DNA of 64,000 nt from Microglena sp. YARC (GCA_022414725.1 CM039467.1:13675037-13739036), one strand, 5' to 3'. Positions 1 to 14,773 are shown, counted from the stretch's first letter. The notes: a model not told the origin generated them from the letters alone. Numbers and translations are program-made.

Positions 1-3000
1 ACTACACAACCCTGCTCTGCTTTCTTATACTTTGTAAGTGGCACTACACAACCCTGCTCTGCTTTCTTATACTTTGTAAGTGGCACTACACAACCCTGCT
101 CTGCTTTCTTATACTTTGTAAGTGGCACTACACAACCCTGCTCTGCTTTCTTATACTTTGTAAGTGGCACTACACAACCCTGCTCTGCTTTCTTATACTT
201 TGTAAGTGGCACTACACAACCCTGCTCTGCTTTCTTATACTTTGTAAGTGGCACTACACAACCCTGCTCTGCTTTCTTATACTTTGTAAGTGGCACTACA
301 CAACCCTGCTCTGCTTTCTTATACTTTGTAAGTGGCACTACACAACCCTGCTCTGCTTTCTTATACTTTGTAAGTGGCACTACACAACCCTGCTCTGCTT
401 TCTTATACTTTGTAAGTGGCACTACACAACCCTGCTCTGCTTTCTTATACTTTGTAAGTGGCACTACACAACCCTGCTCTGCTTTCTTATACTTTGTAAG
501 TGGCACTACACAACCCTGCTCTGCTTTCTTATACTTTGTAAGTGGCACTACACAACCCTGCTCTGCTTTCTTATACTTTGTAAGTGGCACTACACAACCC
601 TGCTCTGCTTTCTTATACTTTGTAAGTGGCACTACACAACCCTGCTCTGCTTTCTTATACTTTGTAAGTGGCACTACACAACCCTGCTCTGCTTTCTTAT
701 ACTTTGTAAGTGGCACTACACAACCCTGCTCTGCTTTCTTATACTTTGTAAGTGGCACTACACAACCCTGCTCTGCTTTCTTATACTTTGTAAGTGGCAC
801 TACACAACCCTGCTCTGCTTTCTTATACTTTGTAAGTGGCACTACACAACCCTGCTCTGCTTTCTTATACTTTGTAAGTGGCACTACACAACCCTGCTCT
901 GCTTTCTTATACTTTGTAAGTGGCACTACACAACCCTGCTCTGCTTTCTTATACTTTGTAAGTGGCACTACACAACCCTGCTCTGCTTTCTTATACTTTG
1001 TAAGTGGCACTACACAACCCTGCTCTGCTTTCTTATACTTTGTAAGTGGCACTACACAACCCTGCTCTGCTTTCTTATACTTTGTAAGTGGCACTACACA
1101 ACCCTGCTCTGCTTTCTTATACTTTGTAAGTGGCACTACACAACCCTGCTCTGCTTTCTTATACTTTGTAAGTGGCACTACACAACCCTGCTCTGCTTTC
1201 TTATACTTTGTAAGTGGCACTACACAACCCTGCTCTGCTTTCTTATACTTTGTAAGTGGCACTACACAACCCTGCTCTGCTTTCTTATACTTTGTAAGTG
1301 GCACTACACAACCCTGCTCTGCTTTCTTATACTTTGTAAGTGGCACTACACAACCCTGCTCTGCTTTCTTATACTTTGTAAGTGGCACTACACAACCCTG
1401 CTCTGCTTTCTTATACTTTGTAAGTGGCACTACACAACCCTGCTCTGCTTTCTTATACTTTGTAAGTGGCACTACACAACCCTGCTCTGCTTTCTTATAC
1501 TTTGTAAGTGGCACTACACAACCCTGCTCTGCTTTCTTATACTTTGTAAGTGGCACTACACAACCCTGCTCTGCTTTCTTATACTTTGTAAGTGGCACTA
1601 CACAACCCTGCTCTGCTTTCTTATACTTTGTAAGTGGCACTACACAACCCTGCTCTGCTTTCTTATACTTTGTAAGTGGCACTACACAACCCTGCTCTGC
1701 TTTCTTATACTTTGTAAGTGGCACTACACAACCCTGCTCTGCTTTCTTATACTTTGTAAGTGGCACTACACAACCCTGCTCTGCTTTCTTATACTTTGTA
1801 AGTGGCACTACACAACCCTGCTCTGCTTTCTTATACTTTGTAAGTGGCACTACACAACCCTGCTCTGCTTTCTTATACTTTGTAAGTGGCACTACACAAC
1901 CCTGCTCTGCTTTCTTATACTTTGTAAGTGGCACTACACAACCCTGCTCTGCTTTCTTATACTTTGTAAGTGGCACTACACAACCCTGCTCTGCTTTCTT
2001 ATACTTTGTAAGTGGCACTACACAACCCTGCTCTGCTTTCTTATACTTTGTAAGTGGCACTACACAACCCTGCTCTGCTTTCTTATACTTTGTAAGTGGC
2101 ACTACACAACCCTGCTCTGCTTTCTTATACTTTGTAAGTGGCACTACACAACCCTGCTCTGCTTTCTTATACTTTGTAAGTGGCACTACACAACCCTGCT
2201 CTGCTTTCTTATACTTTGTAAGTGGCACTACACAACCCTGCTCTGCTTTCTTATACTTTGTAAGTGGCACTACACAACCCTGCTCTGCTTTCTTATACTT
2301 TGTAAGTGGCACTACACAACCCTGCTCTGCTTTCTTATACTTTGTAAGTGGCACTACACAACCCTGCTCTGCTTTCTTATACTTTGTAAGTGGCACTACA
2401 CAACCCTGCTCTGCTTTCTTATACTTTGTAAGTGGCACTACACAACCCTGCTCTGCTTTCTTATACTTTGTAAGTGGCACTACACAACCCTGCTCTGCTT
2501 TCTTATACTTTGTAAGTGGCACTACACAACCCTGCTCTGCTTTCTTATACTTTGTAAGTGGCACTACACAACCCTGCTCTGCTTTCTTATACTTTGTAAG
2601 TGGCACTACACAACCCTGCTCTGCTTTCTTATACTTTGTAAGTGGCACTACACAACCCTGCTCTGCTTTCTTATACTTTGTAAGTGGCACTACACAACCC
2701 TGCTCTGCTTTCTTATACTTTGTAAGTGGCACTACACAACCCTGCTCTGCTTTCTTATACTTTGTAAGTGGCACTACACAACCCTGCTCTGCTTTCTTAT
2801 ACTTTGTAAGTGGCACTACACAACCCTGCTCTGCTTTCTTATACTTTGTAAGTGGCACTACACAACCCTGCTCTGCTTTCTTATACTTTGTAAGTGGCAC
2901 TACACAACCCTGCTCTGCTTTCTTATACTTTGTAAGTGGCACTACACAACCCTGCTCTGCTTTCTTATACTTTGTAAGTGGCACTACACAACCCTGCTCT

Positions 3001-6000
3001 GCTTTCTTATACTTTGTAAGTGGCACTACACAACCCTGCTCTGCTTTCTTATACTTTGTAAGTGGCACTACACAACCCTGCTCTGCTTTCTTATACTTTG
3101 TAAGTGGCACTACACAACCCTGCTCTGCTTTCTTATACTTTGTAAGTGGCACTACACAACCCTGCTCTGCTTTCTTATACTTTGTAAGTGGCACTACACA
3201 ACCCTGCTCTGCTTTCTTATACTTTGTAAGTGGCACTACACAACCCTGCTCTGCTTTCTTATACTTTGTAAGTGGCACTACACAACCCTGCTCTGCTTTC
3301 TTATACTTTGTAAGTGGCACTACACAACCCTGCTCTGCTTTCTTATACTTTGTAAGTGGCACTACACAACCCTGCTCTGCTTTCTTATACTTTGTAAGTG
3401 GCACTACACAACCCTGCTCTGCTTTCTTATACTTTGTAAGTGGCACTACACAACCCTGCTCTGCTTTCTTATACTTTGTAAGTGGCACTACACAACCCTG
3501 CTCTGCTTTCTTATACTTTGTAAGTGGCACTACACAACCCTGCTCTGCTTTCTTATACTTTGTAAGTGGCACTACACAACCCTGCTCTGCTTTCTTATAC
3601 TTTGTAAGTGGCACTACACAACCCTGCTCTGCTTTCTTATACTTTGTAAGTGGCACTACACAACCCTGCTCTGCTTTCTTATACTTTGTAAGTGGCACTA
3701 CACAACCCTGCTCTGCTTTCTTATACTTTGTAAGTGGCACTACACAACCCTGCTCTGCTTTCTTATACTTTGTAAGTGGCACTACACAACCCTGCTCTGC
3801 TTTCTTATACTTTGTAAGTGGCACTACACAACCCTGCTCTGCTTTCTTATACTTTGTAAGTGGCACTACACAACCCTGCTCTGCTTTCTTATACTTTGTA
3901 AGTGGCACTACACAACCCTGCTCTGCTTTCTTATACTTTGTAAGTGGCACTACACAACCCTGCTCTGCTTTCTTATACTTTGTAAGTGGCACTACACAAC
4001 CCTGCTCTGCTTTCTTATACTTTGTAAGTGGCACTACACAACCCTGCTCTGCTTTCTTATACTTTGTAAGTGGCACTACACAACCCTGCTCTGCTTTCTT
4101 ATACTTTGTAAGTGGCACTACACAACCCTGCTCTGCTTTCTTATACTTTGTAAGTGGCACTACACAACCCTGCTCTGCTTTCTTATACTTTGTAAGTGGC
4201 ACTACACAACCCTGCTCTGCTTTCTTATACTTTGTAAGTGGCACTACACAACCCTGCTCTGCTTTCTTATACTTTGTAAGTGGCACTACACAACCCTGCT
4301 CTGCTTTCTTATACTTTGTAAGTGGCACTACACAACCCTGCTCTGCTTTCTTATACTTTGTAAGTGGCACTACACAACCCTGCTCTGCTTTCTTATACTT
4401 TGTAAGTGGCACTACACAACCCTGCTCTGCTTTCTTATACTTTGTAAGTGGCACTACACAACCCTGCTCTGCTTTCTTATACTTTGTAAGTGGCACTACA
4501 CAACCCTGCTCTGCTTTCTTATACTTTGTAAGTGGCACTACACAACCCTGCTCTGCTTTCTTATACTTTGTAAGTGGCACTACACAACCCTGCTCTGCTT
4601 TCTTATACTTTGTAAGTGGCACTACACAACCCTGCTCTGCTTTCTTATACTTTGTAAGTGGCACTACACAACCCTGCTCTGCTTTCTTATACTTTGTAAG
4701 TGGCACTACACAACCCTGCTCTGCTTTCTTATACTTTGTAAGTGGCACTACACAACCCTGCTCTGCTTTCTTATACTTTGTAAGTGGCACTACACAACCC
4801 TGCTCTGCTTTCTTATACTTTGTAAGTGGCACTACACAACCCTGCTCTGCTTTCTTATACTTTGTAAGTGGCACTACACAACCCTGCTCTGCTTTCTTAT
4901 ACTTTGTAAGTGGCACTACACAACCCTGCTCTGCTTTCTTATACTTTGTAAGTGGCACTACACAACCCTGCTCTGCTTTCTTATACTTTGTAAGTGGCAC
5001 TACACAACCCTGCTCTGCTTTCTTATACTTTGTAAGTGGCACTACACAACCCTGCTCTGCTTTCTTATACTTTGTAAGTGGCACTACACAACCCTGCTCT
5101 GCTTTCTTATACTTTGTAAGTGGCACTACACAACCCTGCTCTGCTTTCTTATACTTTGTAAGTGGCACTACACAACCCTGCTCTGCTTTCTTATACTTTG
5201 TAAGTGGCACTACACAACCCTGCTCTGCTTTCTTATACTTTGTAAGTGGCACTACACAACCCTGCTCTGCTTTCTTATACTTTGTAAGTGGCACTACACA
5301 ACCCTGCTCTGCTTTCTTATACTTTGTAAGTGGCACTACACAACCCTGCTCTGCTTTCTTATACTTTGTAAGTGGCACTACACAACCCTGCTCTGCTTTC
5401 TTATACTTTGTAAGTGGCACTACACAACCCTGCTCTGCTTTCTTATACTTTGTAAGTGGCACTACACAACCCTGCTCTGCTTTCTTATACTTTGTAAGTG
5501 GCACTACACAACCCTGCTCTGCTTTCTTATACTTTGTAAGTGGCACTACACAACCCTGCTCTGCTTTCTTATACTTTGTAAGTGGCACTACACAACCCTG
5601 CTCTGCTTTCTTATACTTTGTAAGTGGCACTACACAACCCTGCTCTGCTTTCTTATACTTTGTAAGTGGCACTACACAACCCTGCTCTGCTTTCTTATAC
5701 TTTGTAAGTGGCACTACACAACCCTGCTCTGCTTTCTTATACTTTGTAAGTGGCACTACACAACCCTGCTCTGCTTTCTTATACTTTGTAAGTGGCACTA
5801 CACAACCCTGCTCTGCTTTCTTATACTTTGTAAGTGGCACTACACAACCCTGCTCTGCTTTCTTATACTTTGTAAGTGGCACTACACAACCCTGCTCTGC
5901 TTTCTTATACTTTGTAAGTGGCACTACACAACCCTGCTCTGCTTTCTTATACTTTGTAAGTGGCACTACACAACCCTGCTCTGCTTTCTTATACTTTGTA

Positions 6001-8470
6001 AGTGGCACTACACAACCCTGCTCTGCTTTCTTATACTTTGTAAGTGGCACTACACAACCCTGCTCTGCTTTCTTATACTTTGTAAGTGGCACTACACAAC
6101 CCTGCTCTGCTTTCTTATACTTTGTAAGTGGCACTACACAACCCTGCTCTGCTTTCTTATACTTTGTAAGTGGCACTACACAACCCTGCTCTGCTTTCTT
6201 ATACTTTGTAAGTGGCACTACACAACCCTGCTCTGCTTTCTTATACTTTGTAAGTGGCACTACACAACCCTGCTCTGCTTTCTTATACTTTGTAAGTGGC
6301 ACTACACAACCCTGCTCTGCTTTCTTATACTTTGTAAGTGGCACTACACAACCCTGCTCTGCTTTCTTATACTTTGTAAGTGGCACTACACAACCCTGCT
6401 CTGCTTTCTTATACTTTGTAAGTGGCACTACACAACCCTGCTCTGCTTTCTTATACTTTGTAAGTGGCACTACACAACCCTGCTCTGCTTTCTTATACTT
6501 TGTAAGTGGCACTACACAACCCTGCTCTGCTTTCTTATACTTTGTAAGTGGCACTACACAACCCTGCTCTGCTTTCTTATACTTTGTAAGTGGCACTACA
6601 CAACCCTGCTCTGCTTTCTTATACTTTGTAAGTGGCACTACACAACCCTGCTCTGCTTTCTTATACTTTGTAAGTGGCACTACACAACCCTGCTCTGCTT
6701 TCTTATACTTTGTAAGTGGCACTACACAACCCTGCTCTGCTTTCTTATACTTTGTAAGTGGCACTACACAACCCTGCTCTGCTTTCTTATACTTTGTAAG
6801 TGGCACTACACAACCCTGCTCTGCTTTCTTATACTTTGTAAGTGGCACTACACAACCCTGCTCTGCTTTCTTATACTTTGTAAGTGGCACTACACAACCC
6901 TGCTCTGCTTTCTTATACTTTGTAAGTGGCACTACACAACCCTGCTCTGCTTTCTTATACTTTGTAAGTGGCACTACACAACCCTGCTCTGCTTTCTTAT
7001 ACTTTGTAAGTGGCACTACACAACCCTGCTCTGCTTTCTTATACTTTGTAAGTGGCACTACACAACCCTGCTCTGCTTTCTTATACTTTGTAAGTGGCAC
7101 TACACAACCCTGCTCTGCTTTCTTATACTTTGTAAGTGGCACTACACAACCCTGCTCTGCTTTCTTATACTTTGTAAGTGGCACTACACAACCCTGCTCT
7201 GCTTTCTTATACTTTGTAAGTGGCACTACACAACCCTGCTCTGCTTTCTTATACTTTGTAAGTGGCACTACACAACCCTGCTCTGCTTTCTTATACTTTG
7301 TAAGTGGCACTACACAACCCTGCTCTGCTTTCTTATACTTTGTAAGTGGCACTACACAACCCTGCTCTGCTTTCTTATACTTTGTAAGTGGCACTACACA
7401 ACCCTGCTCTGCTTTCTTATACTTTGTAAGTGGCACTACACAACCCTGCTCTGCTTTCTTATACTTTGTAAGTGGCACTACACAACCCTGCTCTGCTTTC
7501 TTATACTTTGTAAGTGGCACTACACAACCCTGCTCTGCTTTCTTATACTTTGTAAGTGGCACTACACAACCCTGCTCTGCTTTCTTATACTTTGTAAGTG
7601 GCACTACACAACCCTGCTCTGCTTTCTTATACTTTGTAAGTGGCACTACACAACCCTGCTCTGCTTTCTTATACTTTGTAAGTGGCACTACACAACCCTG
7701 CTCTGCTTTCTTATACTTTGTAAGTGGCACTACACAACCCTGCTCTGCTTTCTTATACTTTGTAAGTGGCACTACACAACCCTGCTCTGCTTTCTTATAC
7801 TTTGTAAGTGGCACTACACAACCCTGCTCTGCTTTCTTATACTTTGTAAGTGGCACTACACAACCCTGCTCTGCTTTCTTATACTTTGTAAGTGGCACTA
7901 CACAACCCTGCTCTGCTTTCTTATACTTTGTAAGTGGCACTACACAACCCTGCTCTGCTTTCTTATACTTTGTAAGTGGCACTACACAACCCTGCTCTGC
8001 TTTCTTATACTTTGTAAGTGGCACTACACAACCCTGCTCTGCTTTCTTATACTTTGTAAGTGGCACTACACAACCCTGCTCTGCTTTCTTATACTTTGTA
8101 AGTGGCACTACACAACCCTGCTCTGCTTTCTTATACTTTGTAAGTGGCACTACACAACCCTGCTCTGCTTTCTTATACTTTGTAAGTGGCACTACACAAC
8201 CCTGCTCTGCTTTCTTATACTTTGTAAGTGGCACTACACAACCCTGCTCTGCTTTCTTATACTTTGTAAGTGGCACTACACAACCCTGCTCTGCTTTCTT
8301 ATACTTTGTAAGTGGCACTACACAACCCTGCTCTGCTTTCTTATACTTTGTAAGTGGCACTACACAACCCTGCTCTGCTTTCTTATACTTTGTAAGTGGC
8401 ACTACACAACCCTGCTCTGCTTTCTTATACTTTGTAAGTGGCACTACACAACCCTGCTCTGCTTTCTTAT
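1..8470. repeat. 42-bp satellite array, homogeneous core
   Basis: Head-to-tail 42-bp monomers, about 201 copies. The phase at base 8401 is the same as at base 1 (8400 = 200 x 42), and I saw no substitution or indel over this span. Each monomer contains ACTACACAACCCTGCTCTGC, a pyrimidine-rich TTTCTTATAC and a donor-like TTTGTAAGTGG. The array continues beyond the left edge of the window. Because 42 is divisible by 3, several frames are open throughout; these are not genes. Such perfect identity implies very recent amplification, or an assembly that copied a consensus. Confidence 0.98.
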
Positions 8471-11400
8471 ACTTGTAAGTGGCACTACACAACCCTGCTC
8501 TGCTTTCTTATACTTTGTAAGTGGCACTACACAACCCTGCTCTGCTTTCTTATACTTTGTAAGTGGCACTACACAACCCTGCTCTGCTTTCTTATACTTT
8601 GTAAGTGGCACTACACAACCCTGCTCTGCTTTCTTATACTTTGTAAGTGGCACTACACAACCCTGCTCTGCTTTCTTATACTTTGTAAGTGGCACTACAC
8701 AACCCTGCTCTGCTTTCTTATACTTTGTAAGTGGCACTACACAACCCTGCTCTGCTTTCTTATACTTTGTAAGTGGCACTACACAACCCTGCTCTGCTTT
8801 CTTATACTTTGTAAGTGGCACTACACAACCCTGCTCTGCTTTCTTATACTTTGTAAGTGGCACTACACAACCCTGCTCTGCTTTCTTATACTTTGTAAGT
8901 GGCACTACACAACCCTGCTCTGCTTTCTTATACTTTGTAAGTGGCACTACACAACCCTGCTCTGCTTTCTTATACTTTGTAAGTGGCACTACACAACCCT
9001 GCTCTGCTTTCTTATACTTTGTAAGTGGCACTACACAACCCTGCTCTGCTTTCTTATACTTTGTAAGTGGCACTACACAACCCTGCTCTGCTTTCTTATA
9101 CTTTGTAAGTGGCACTACACAACCCTGCTCTGCTTTCTTATACTTTGTAAGTGGCACTACACAACCCTGCTCTGCTTTCTTATACTATTGTAAGTGGCAC
9201 TACACAACCCTGCTCTGCTTTCTTATACTTTGTAAGTGGCACTACACAACCCTGCTCTGCTTTCTTATACTTTGTAAGTGGCACTACACAACCCTGCTCT
9301 GCTTTCTTATACTTTGTAAGTGGCACTACACAACCCTGCTCTGCTTTCTTATACTTTGTAAGTGGCACTACACAACCCTGCTCTGCTTTCTTATACTTGT
9401 AAGTGGCACTACACAACCCTGCTCTGCTTTCTTATACTTTGTAAGTGGCACTACACAACCCTGCTCTGCTTTCTTATACTTTGTAAGTGGCACTACACAA
9501 CCCTGCTCTGCTTTCTTATACTTTGTAAGTGGCACTACACAACCCTGCTCTGCTTTCTTATACTTTGTAAGTGGCACTACACAACCCTGCTCTGCTTTCT
9601 TATACTTTGTAAGTGGCACTACACAACCCTGCTCTGCTTTCTTATACTTTGTAAGTGGCACTACACAACCCTGCTCTGCTTTCTTATACTTTGTAAGTGG
9701 CACTACACAACCCTGCTCTGCTTTCTTATACTTTGTAAGTGGCACTACACAACCCTGCTCTGCTTTCTTATACTATTGTAAGTGGCACTACACAACCCTG
9801 CTCTGCTTTCTTATACTTTGTAAGTGGCACTACACAACCCTGCTCTGCTTTCTTATACTTTGTAAGTGGCACTACACAACCCTGCTCTGCTTTCTTATAC
9901 TTTGTAAGTGGCACTACACAACCCTGCTCTGCTTTCTTATACTTTGTAAGTGGCACTACACAACCCTGCTCTGCTTTCTTATACTTTGTAAGTGGCACTA
10001 CACAACCCTGCTCTGCTTTCTTATACTTTGTAAGTGGCACTACACAACCCTGCTCTGCTTTCTTATACTTTGTAAGTGGCACTACACAACCCTGCTCTGC
10101 TTTCTTATACTATTGTAAGTGGCACTACACAACCCTGCTCTGCTTTCTTATACTTTGTAAGTGGCACTACACAACCCTGCTCTGCTTTCTTATACTTTGT
10201 AAGTGGCACTACACAACCCTGCTCTGCTTTCTTATACTTTGTAAGTGGCACTACACAACCCTGCTCTGCTTTCTTATACTTTGTAAGTGGCACTACACAA
10301 CCCTGCTCTGCTTTCTTATACTATTGTAAGTGGCACTACACAACCCTGCTCTGCTTTCTTATACTTTGTAAGTGGCACTACACAACCCTGCTCTGCTTTC
10401 TTATACTTTGTAAGTGGCACTACACAACCCTGCTCTGCTTTCTTATACTTTGTAAGTGGCACTACACAACCCTGCTCTGCTTTCTTATACTTTGTAAGTG
10501 GCACTACACAACCCTGCTCTGCTTTCTTATACTTTGTAAGTGGCACTACACAACCCTGCTCTGCTTTCTTATACTTTGTAAGTGGCACTACACAACCCTG
10601 CTCTGCTTTCTTATACTTTGTAAGTGGCACTACACAACCCTGCTCTGCTTTCTTATACTTTGTAAGTGGCACTACACAACCCTGCTCTGCTTTCTTATAC
10701 TTGTAAGTGGCACTACACAACCCTGCTCTGCTTTCTTATACTATGTAAGTGGCACTACACAACCCTGCTCTGCTTTCTTATACTTTGTAAGTGGCACTAC
10801 ACAACCCTGCTCTGCTTTCTTATACTTTGTAAGTGGCACTACACAACCCTGCTCTGCTTTCTTATACTTTGTAAGTGGCACTACACAACCCTGCTCTGCT
10901 TTCTTATACTATGTAAGTGGCACTACACAACCCTGCTCTGCTTTCTTATACTTTGTAAGTGGCACTACACAACCCTGCTCTGCTTTCTTATACTTTGTAA
11001 GTGGCACTACACAACCCTGCTCTGCTTTCTTATACTTTGTAAGTGGCACTACACAACCCTGCTCTGCTTTCTTATACTTTGTAAGTGGCACTACACAACC
11101 CTGCTCTGCTTTCTTATACTTTGTAAGTGGCACTACACAACCCTGCTCTGCTTTCTTATACTTTGTAAGTGGCACTACACAACCCTGCTCTGCTTTCTTA
11201 TACTTTGTAAGTGGCACTACACAACCCTGCTCTGCTTTCTTATACTTTGTAAGTGGCACTACACAACCCTGCTCTGCTTTCTTATACTATGTAAGTGGCA
11301 CTACACAACCTGCTCTGCTTTCTTATACTTTGTAAGTGGCACTACACAACCCTGCTCTGCTTTCTTATACTTTGTAAGTGGCACTACACAACCCTGCTCT

Positions 11401-13625
11401 GCTTTCTTATACTTTGTAAGTGGCACTACACAACCCTGCTCTGCTTTCTTATACTTTGTAAGTGGCACTACACAACCCTGCTCTGCTTTCTTATACTTTG
11501 TAAGTGGCACTACACAACCCTGCTCTGCTTTCTTATACTTTGTAAGTGGCACTACACAACCCTGCTCTGCTTTCTTATACTTTGTAAGTGGCACTACACA
11601 ACCCTGCTCTGCTTTCTTATACTTTGTAAGTGGCACTACACAACCCTGCTCTGCTTTCTTATACTTTGTAAGTGGCACTACACAACCCTGCTCTGCTTTC
11701 TTATACTTTGTAAGTGGCACTACACAACCCTGCTCTGCTTTCTTATACTTTGTAAGTGGCACTACACAACCCTGCTCTGCTTTCTTATACTTTGTAAGTG
11801 GCACTACACAACCCTGCTCTGCTTTCTTATACTATTGTAAGTGGCACTACACAACCCTGCTCTGCTTTCTTATACTTTGTAAGTGGCACTACACAACCCT
11901 GCTCTGCTTTCTTATACTTTGTAAGTGGCACTACACAACCCTGCTCTGCTTTCTTATACTTTGTAAGTGGCACTACACAACCCTGCTCTGCTTTCTTATA
12001 CTTTGTAAGTGGCACTACACAACCCTGCTCTGCTTTCTTATACTATGTAAGTGGCACTACACAACCCTGCTCTGCTTTCTTATACTTTGTAAGTGGCACT
12101 ACACAACCCTGCTCTGCTTTCTTATACTTTGTAAGTGGCACTACACAACCCTGCTCTGCTTTCTTATACTTTGTAAGTGGCACTACACAACCCTGCTCTG
12201 CTTTCTTATACTTTGTAAGTGGCACTACACAACCCTGCTCTGCTTTCTTATACTTTGTAAGTGGCACTACACAACCCTGCTCTGCTTTCTTATACTTTGT
12301 AAGTGGCACTACACAACCCTGCTCTGCTTTCTTATACTTTGTAAGTGGCACTACACAACCCTGCTCTGCTTTCTTATACTTTGTAAGTGGCACTACACAA
12401 CCCTGCTCTGCTTTCTTATACTTTGTAAGTGGCACTACACAACCCTGCTCTGCTTTCTTACTTTGTAAGTGGCACTACACAACCCTGCTCTGCTTTCTTA
12501 TACTTTGTAAGTGGCACTACACAACCCTGCTCTGCTTTCTTATACTATGTAAGTGGCACTACACAACCCTGCTCTGCTTTCTTATACTTTGTAAGTGGCA
12601 CTACACAACCCTGCTCTGCTTTCTTATACTTTGTAAGTGGCACTACACAACCCTGCTCTGCTTTCTTATACTATGTAAGTGGCACTACACAACCCTGCTC
12701 TGCTTTCTTATACTTTGTAAGTGGCACTACACAACCCTGCTCTGCTTTCTTATACTTTGTAAGTGGCACTACACAACCCTGCTCTGCTTTCTTATACTTT
12801 GTAAGTGGCACTACACAACCCTGCTCTGCTTTCTTATACTTTGTAAGTGGCACTACACAACCCTGCTCTGCTTTCTTATACTTTGTAAGTGGCACTACAC
12901 AACCCTGCTCTGCTTTCTTATACTTTGTAAGTGGCACTACACAACCCTGCTCTGCTTTCTTATACTTTGTAAGTGGCACTACACAACCCTGCTCTGCTTT
13001 CTTATACTTGTAAGTGGCACTACACAACCCTGCTCTGCTTTCTTATACTTTGTAAGTGGCACTACACAACCCTGCTCTGCTTTCTTATACTTTGTAAGTG
13101 GCACTACACAACCCTGCTCTGCTTTCTTATACTTTGTAAGTGGCACTACACAACCCTGCTCTGCTTTCTTTATACTTTGTAAGTGGCACTACACAACCCT
13201 GCTCTGCTTTCTTATACTTTGTAAGTGGCACTGCTCTGCTTTCTTATACTTTGTAAGTGGCACTACACAACCCTGCTCTGCTTTCTTATACTTTGTAAGT
13301 GGCACTACACAACCCTGCTCTGCTTTCTTTACTTTGTAAGTGCACTACACAACCCTGCTCTGCTTTCTTATACTTTGTAAGTGGCACTACACAACCCTGC
13401 TATGCTTTCTTATACTTTGTAAGTGGCTCTACACAACCCTGCTCTGCTTTGTTATACTTTGTAAGTGGCTCTACACAACCCTGCTCTGCTTTCTTATACT
13501 TTGTAAGTGGCTCTACACAACCCTGCTCTGCTTTCTTATACTTTGTAAGTGGCTCTACACAACCCTGCTCTGCTTTCTTATACTTTGTTAGTGGCTCTAC
13601 ACAATCCTGCTCTCCTTTCTTAGAT
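8471..13625. repeat. 42-bp satellite array, variant and degenerate edge
   Basis: Same monomer, but with variants just before GTAAG: CTTTGT (42 bp), CTTGT (41 bp), CTATTGT (43 bp) and CTATGT (42 bp). The first length variant is near 8474. Variant spacings recur at about 210, 337 and 378 bp (5, 8 and 9 monomers), which suggests block duplications. From 13,170 on the units are truncated or mutated (partial monomer near 13,230; CTCTACACAA variants from 13,427), and the array decays by 13,625. This is the usual picture of a satellite edge. Confidence 0.96.
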
Positions 13626-14059
13626 TGTGGAGAAAGTTATTTTTGATGGCCTCAATTTTTTTTTAGTAGGACACATATCCGGAGCGATAATCCCTTCAAA
13701 ACAGAAAATGTACCATTTGCATGTTTTTTCGGGTACCAGGTGTTTGTGCTTCACATACCTGGCGGTGTGATTGGCCGTTGGTCAGCACATCCAGCCGACC
13801 TAAGGGCGCCTACTCCCTCGTTCAGAGTAGGAAAGGCTAAGCCACATCACATATAATCCTTTCAGTCTATCTAGGACTAGTGCAGGGAGACCCACCCTTC
13901 AGGGCAAACATTCTCCCCCCCCACCCCCCCCCCACCCCCCCCCACCCCCTCACCCCCTCACACACACATACTCACACCTCCCCCCCCCACCCCACACACA
14001 CACCACACACACGCACCCACCTACCCACCCACACAAACTGACAACGTACCGCACTGCAG
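13626..14059. other. Unique spacer with C-rich and CA microsatellite
   Basis: No coding sequence is recognised. 13,913-14,030 is a run of C-tracts, CCCCCCACC blocks and CACACA. The end of this stretch (GCACTGCAG at 14,051-14,059) is a good splice acceptor for the exon that follows. Confidence 0.7.
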
Positions 14060-14146
14060 GGCGCGCCGGGTACTGTCCTTTCCCTAGGAGATCTAAACAA
14101 CCAGACTTCAGCTGAAAAGTGCTGCGCCATGTGTGCCAAGACCAAG
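14060..14146 (+). CDS. Apple/PAN-like exon A, unit A (partial gene)
   Basis: A 29-codon open segment bounded by acceptor CTGCAG and donor AAG|GTGAG. It encodes GAPGTVLSLGDL followed by a Cys pair and another Cys (KCCAMCAKTK). It is clearly paralogous to the exon at 48,361-48,450 (DAPGTVL...HCCSRCAQTQ). With exon B downstream it gives a Cys pattern resembling apple/PAN modules, which are extracellular protein- or carbohydrate-binding folds; that family assignment is from motif memory only. The left breakpoint of the 12-kb duplication falls inside this exon, so unit B has only its 3' part. Function is unknown. Confidence 0.5.
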
Positions 14147-14366
14147 GTGAGTTGACCATGTGCGCCATGTGTGCCGAGACCAAGGTGAGGTTGACCATGT
14201 GCGCCATGCCGAGATCAAGGTGGGGTTGACCACGTGCGCCATGTTTGCCGAGACCAAGGTGAGAAAGACCATGTGCGCCATGTGTGCCATGTGTGCCGAG
14301 ACCAAGGCGAGTTGTCCGTGTGTGCCATGTGTGCCAAGACCAAGGTGAGGTTGACCATGTGCATGG
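14118..14366 (+). repeat. Tandem repeat of an exon-A edge plus donor
   Basis: About six copies, spaced 33-49 bp, of the last codons of exon A together with its 5' splice site (GCCATGTGTGCC..GACCAAGGTGAG, then GTTGACC). The first copy is the exon itself. The others lie in the intron and repeat the donor consensus, so they are potential decoy donors. Unit B has the same array at about 26,271-26,519. Confidence 0.85.
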
Positions 14367-14773
14367 TTAAGTGGTTAAGCAGACAAAGTGGGTCTAAGTG
14401 GTCCGAGGAGTTTTACCCAAGCCTTTTTTCCCCCCGACAGGATATCATCATTACTTTATAACGTGATACATCCAGGGCAGTGATAGCACACATGAGCCTA
14501 GTACAGATAATACATATATTTTTCTGGTGGGGTCTGGTTCCCTAACCAGCACAAATGCATGTAACATGCGCACCACATGCATGCCGCACACTACACGCAT
14601 GTATGCAACGCCGGGATGTGGCCTAACAGCATGTAGTTTGCAGCGTGTGTAAGGCTCACTGGCACACTTCTTCTGTCACCCAACACATGAACACTTCACA
14701 CCATTGCCTGTTGCGCATGCACGACTCGATGTTGCACTTCCTCTGACACCCATCCCATGCATGCTGTATGCAG

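Noticed and set aside
1..13625. CRISPR-like array
   Set aside because: Units are contiguous with no unique spacers, and the genome is eukaryotic.
8438..13646. Long open frames (up to 600 codons) in the satellite on both strands
   Set aside because: They arise because the 42-bp period is a multiple of three and the monomer has few stops. Translation is a pure repeat and changes frame at each length variant.
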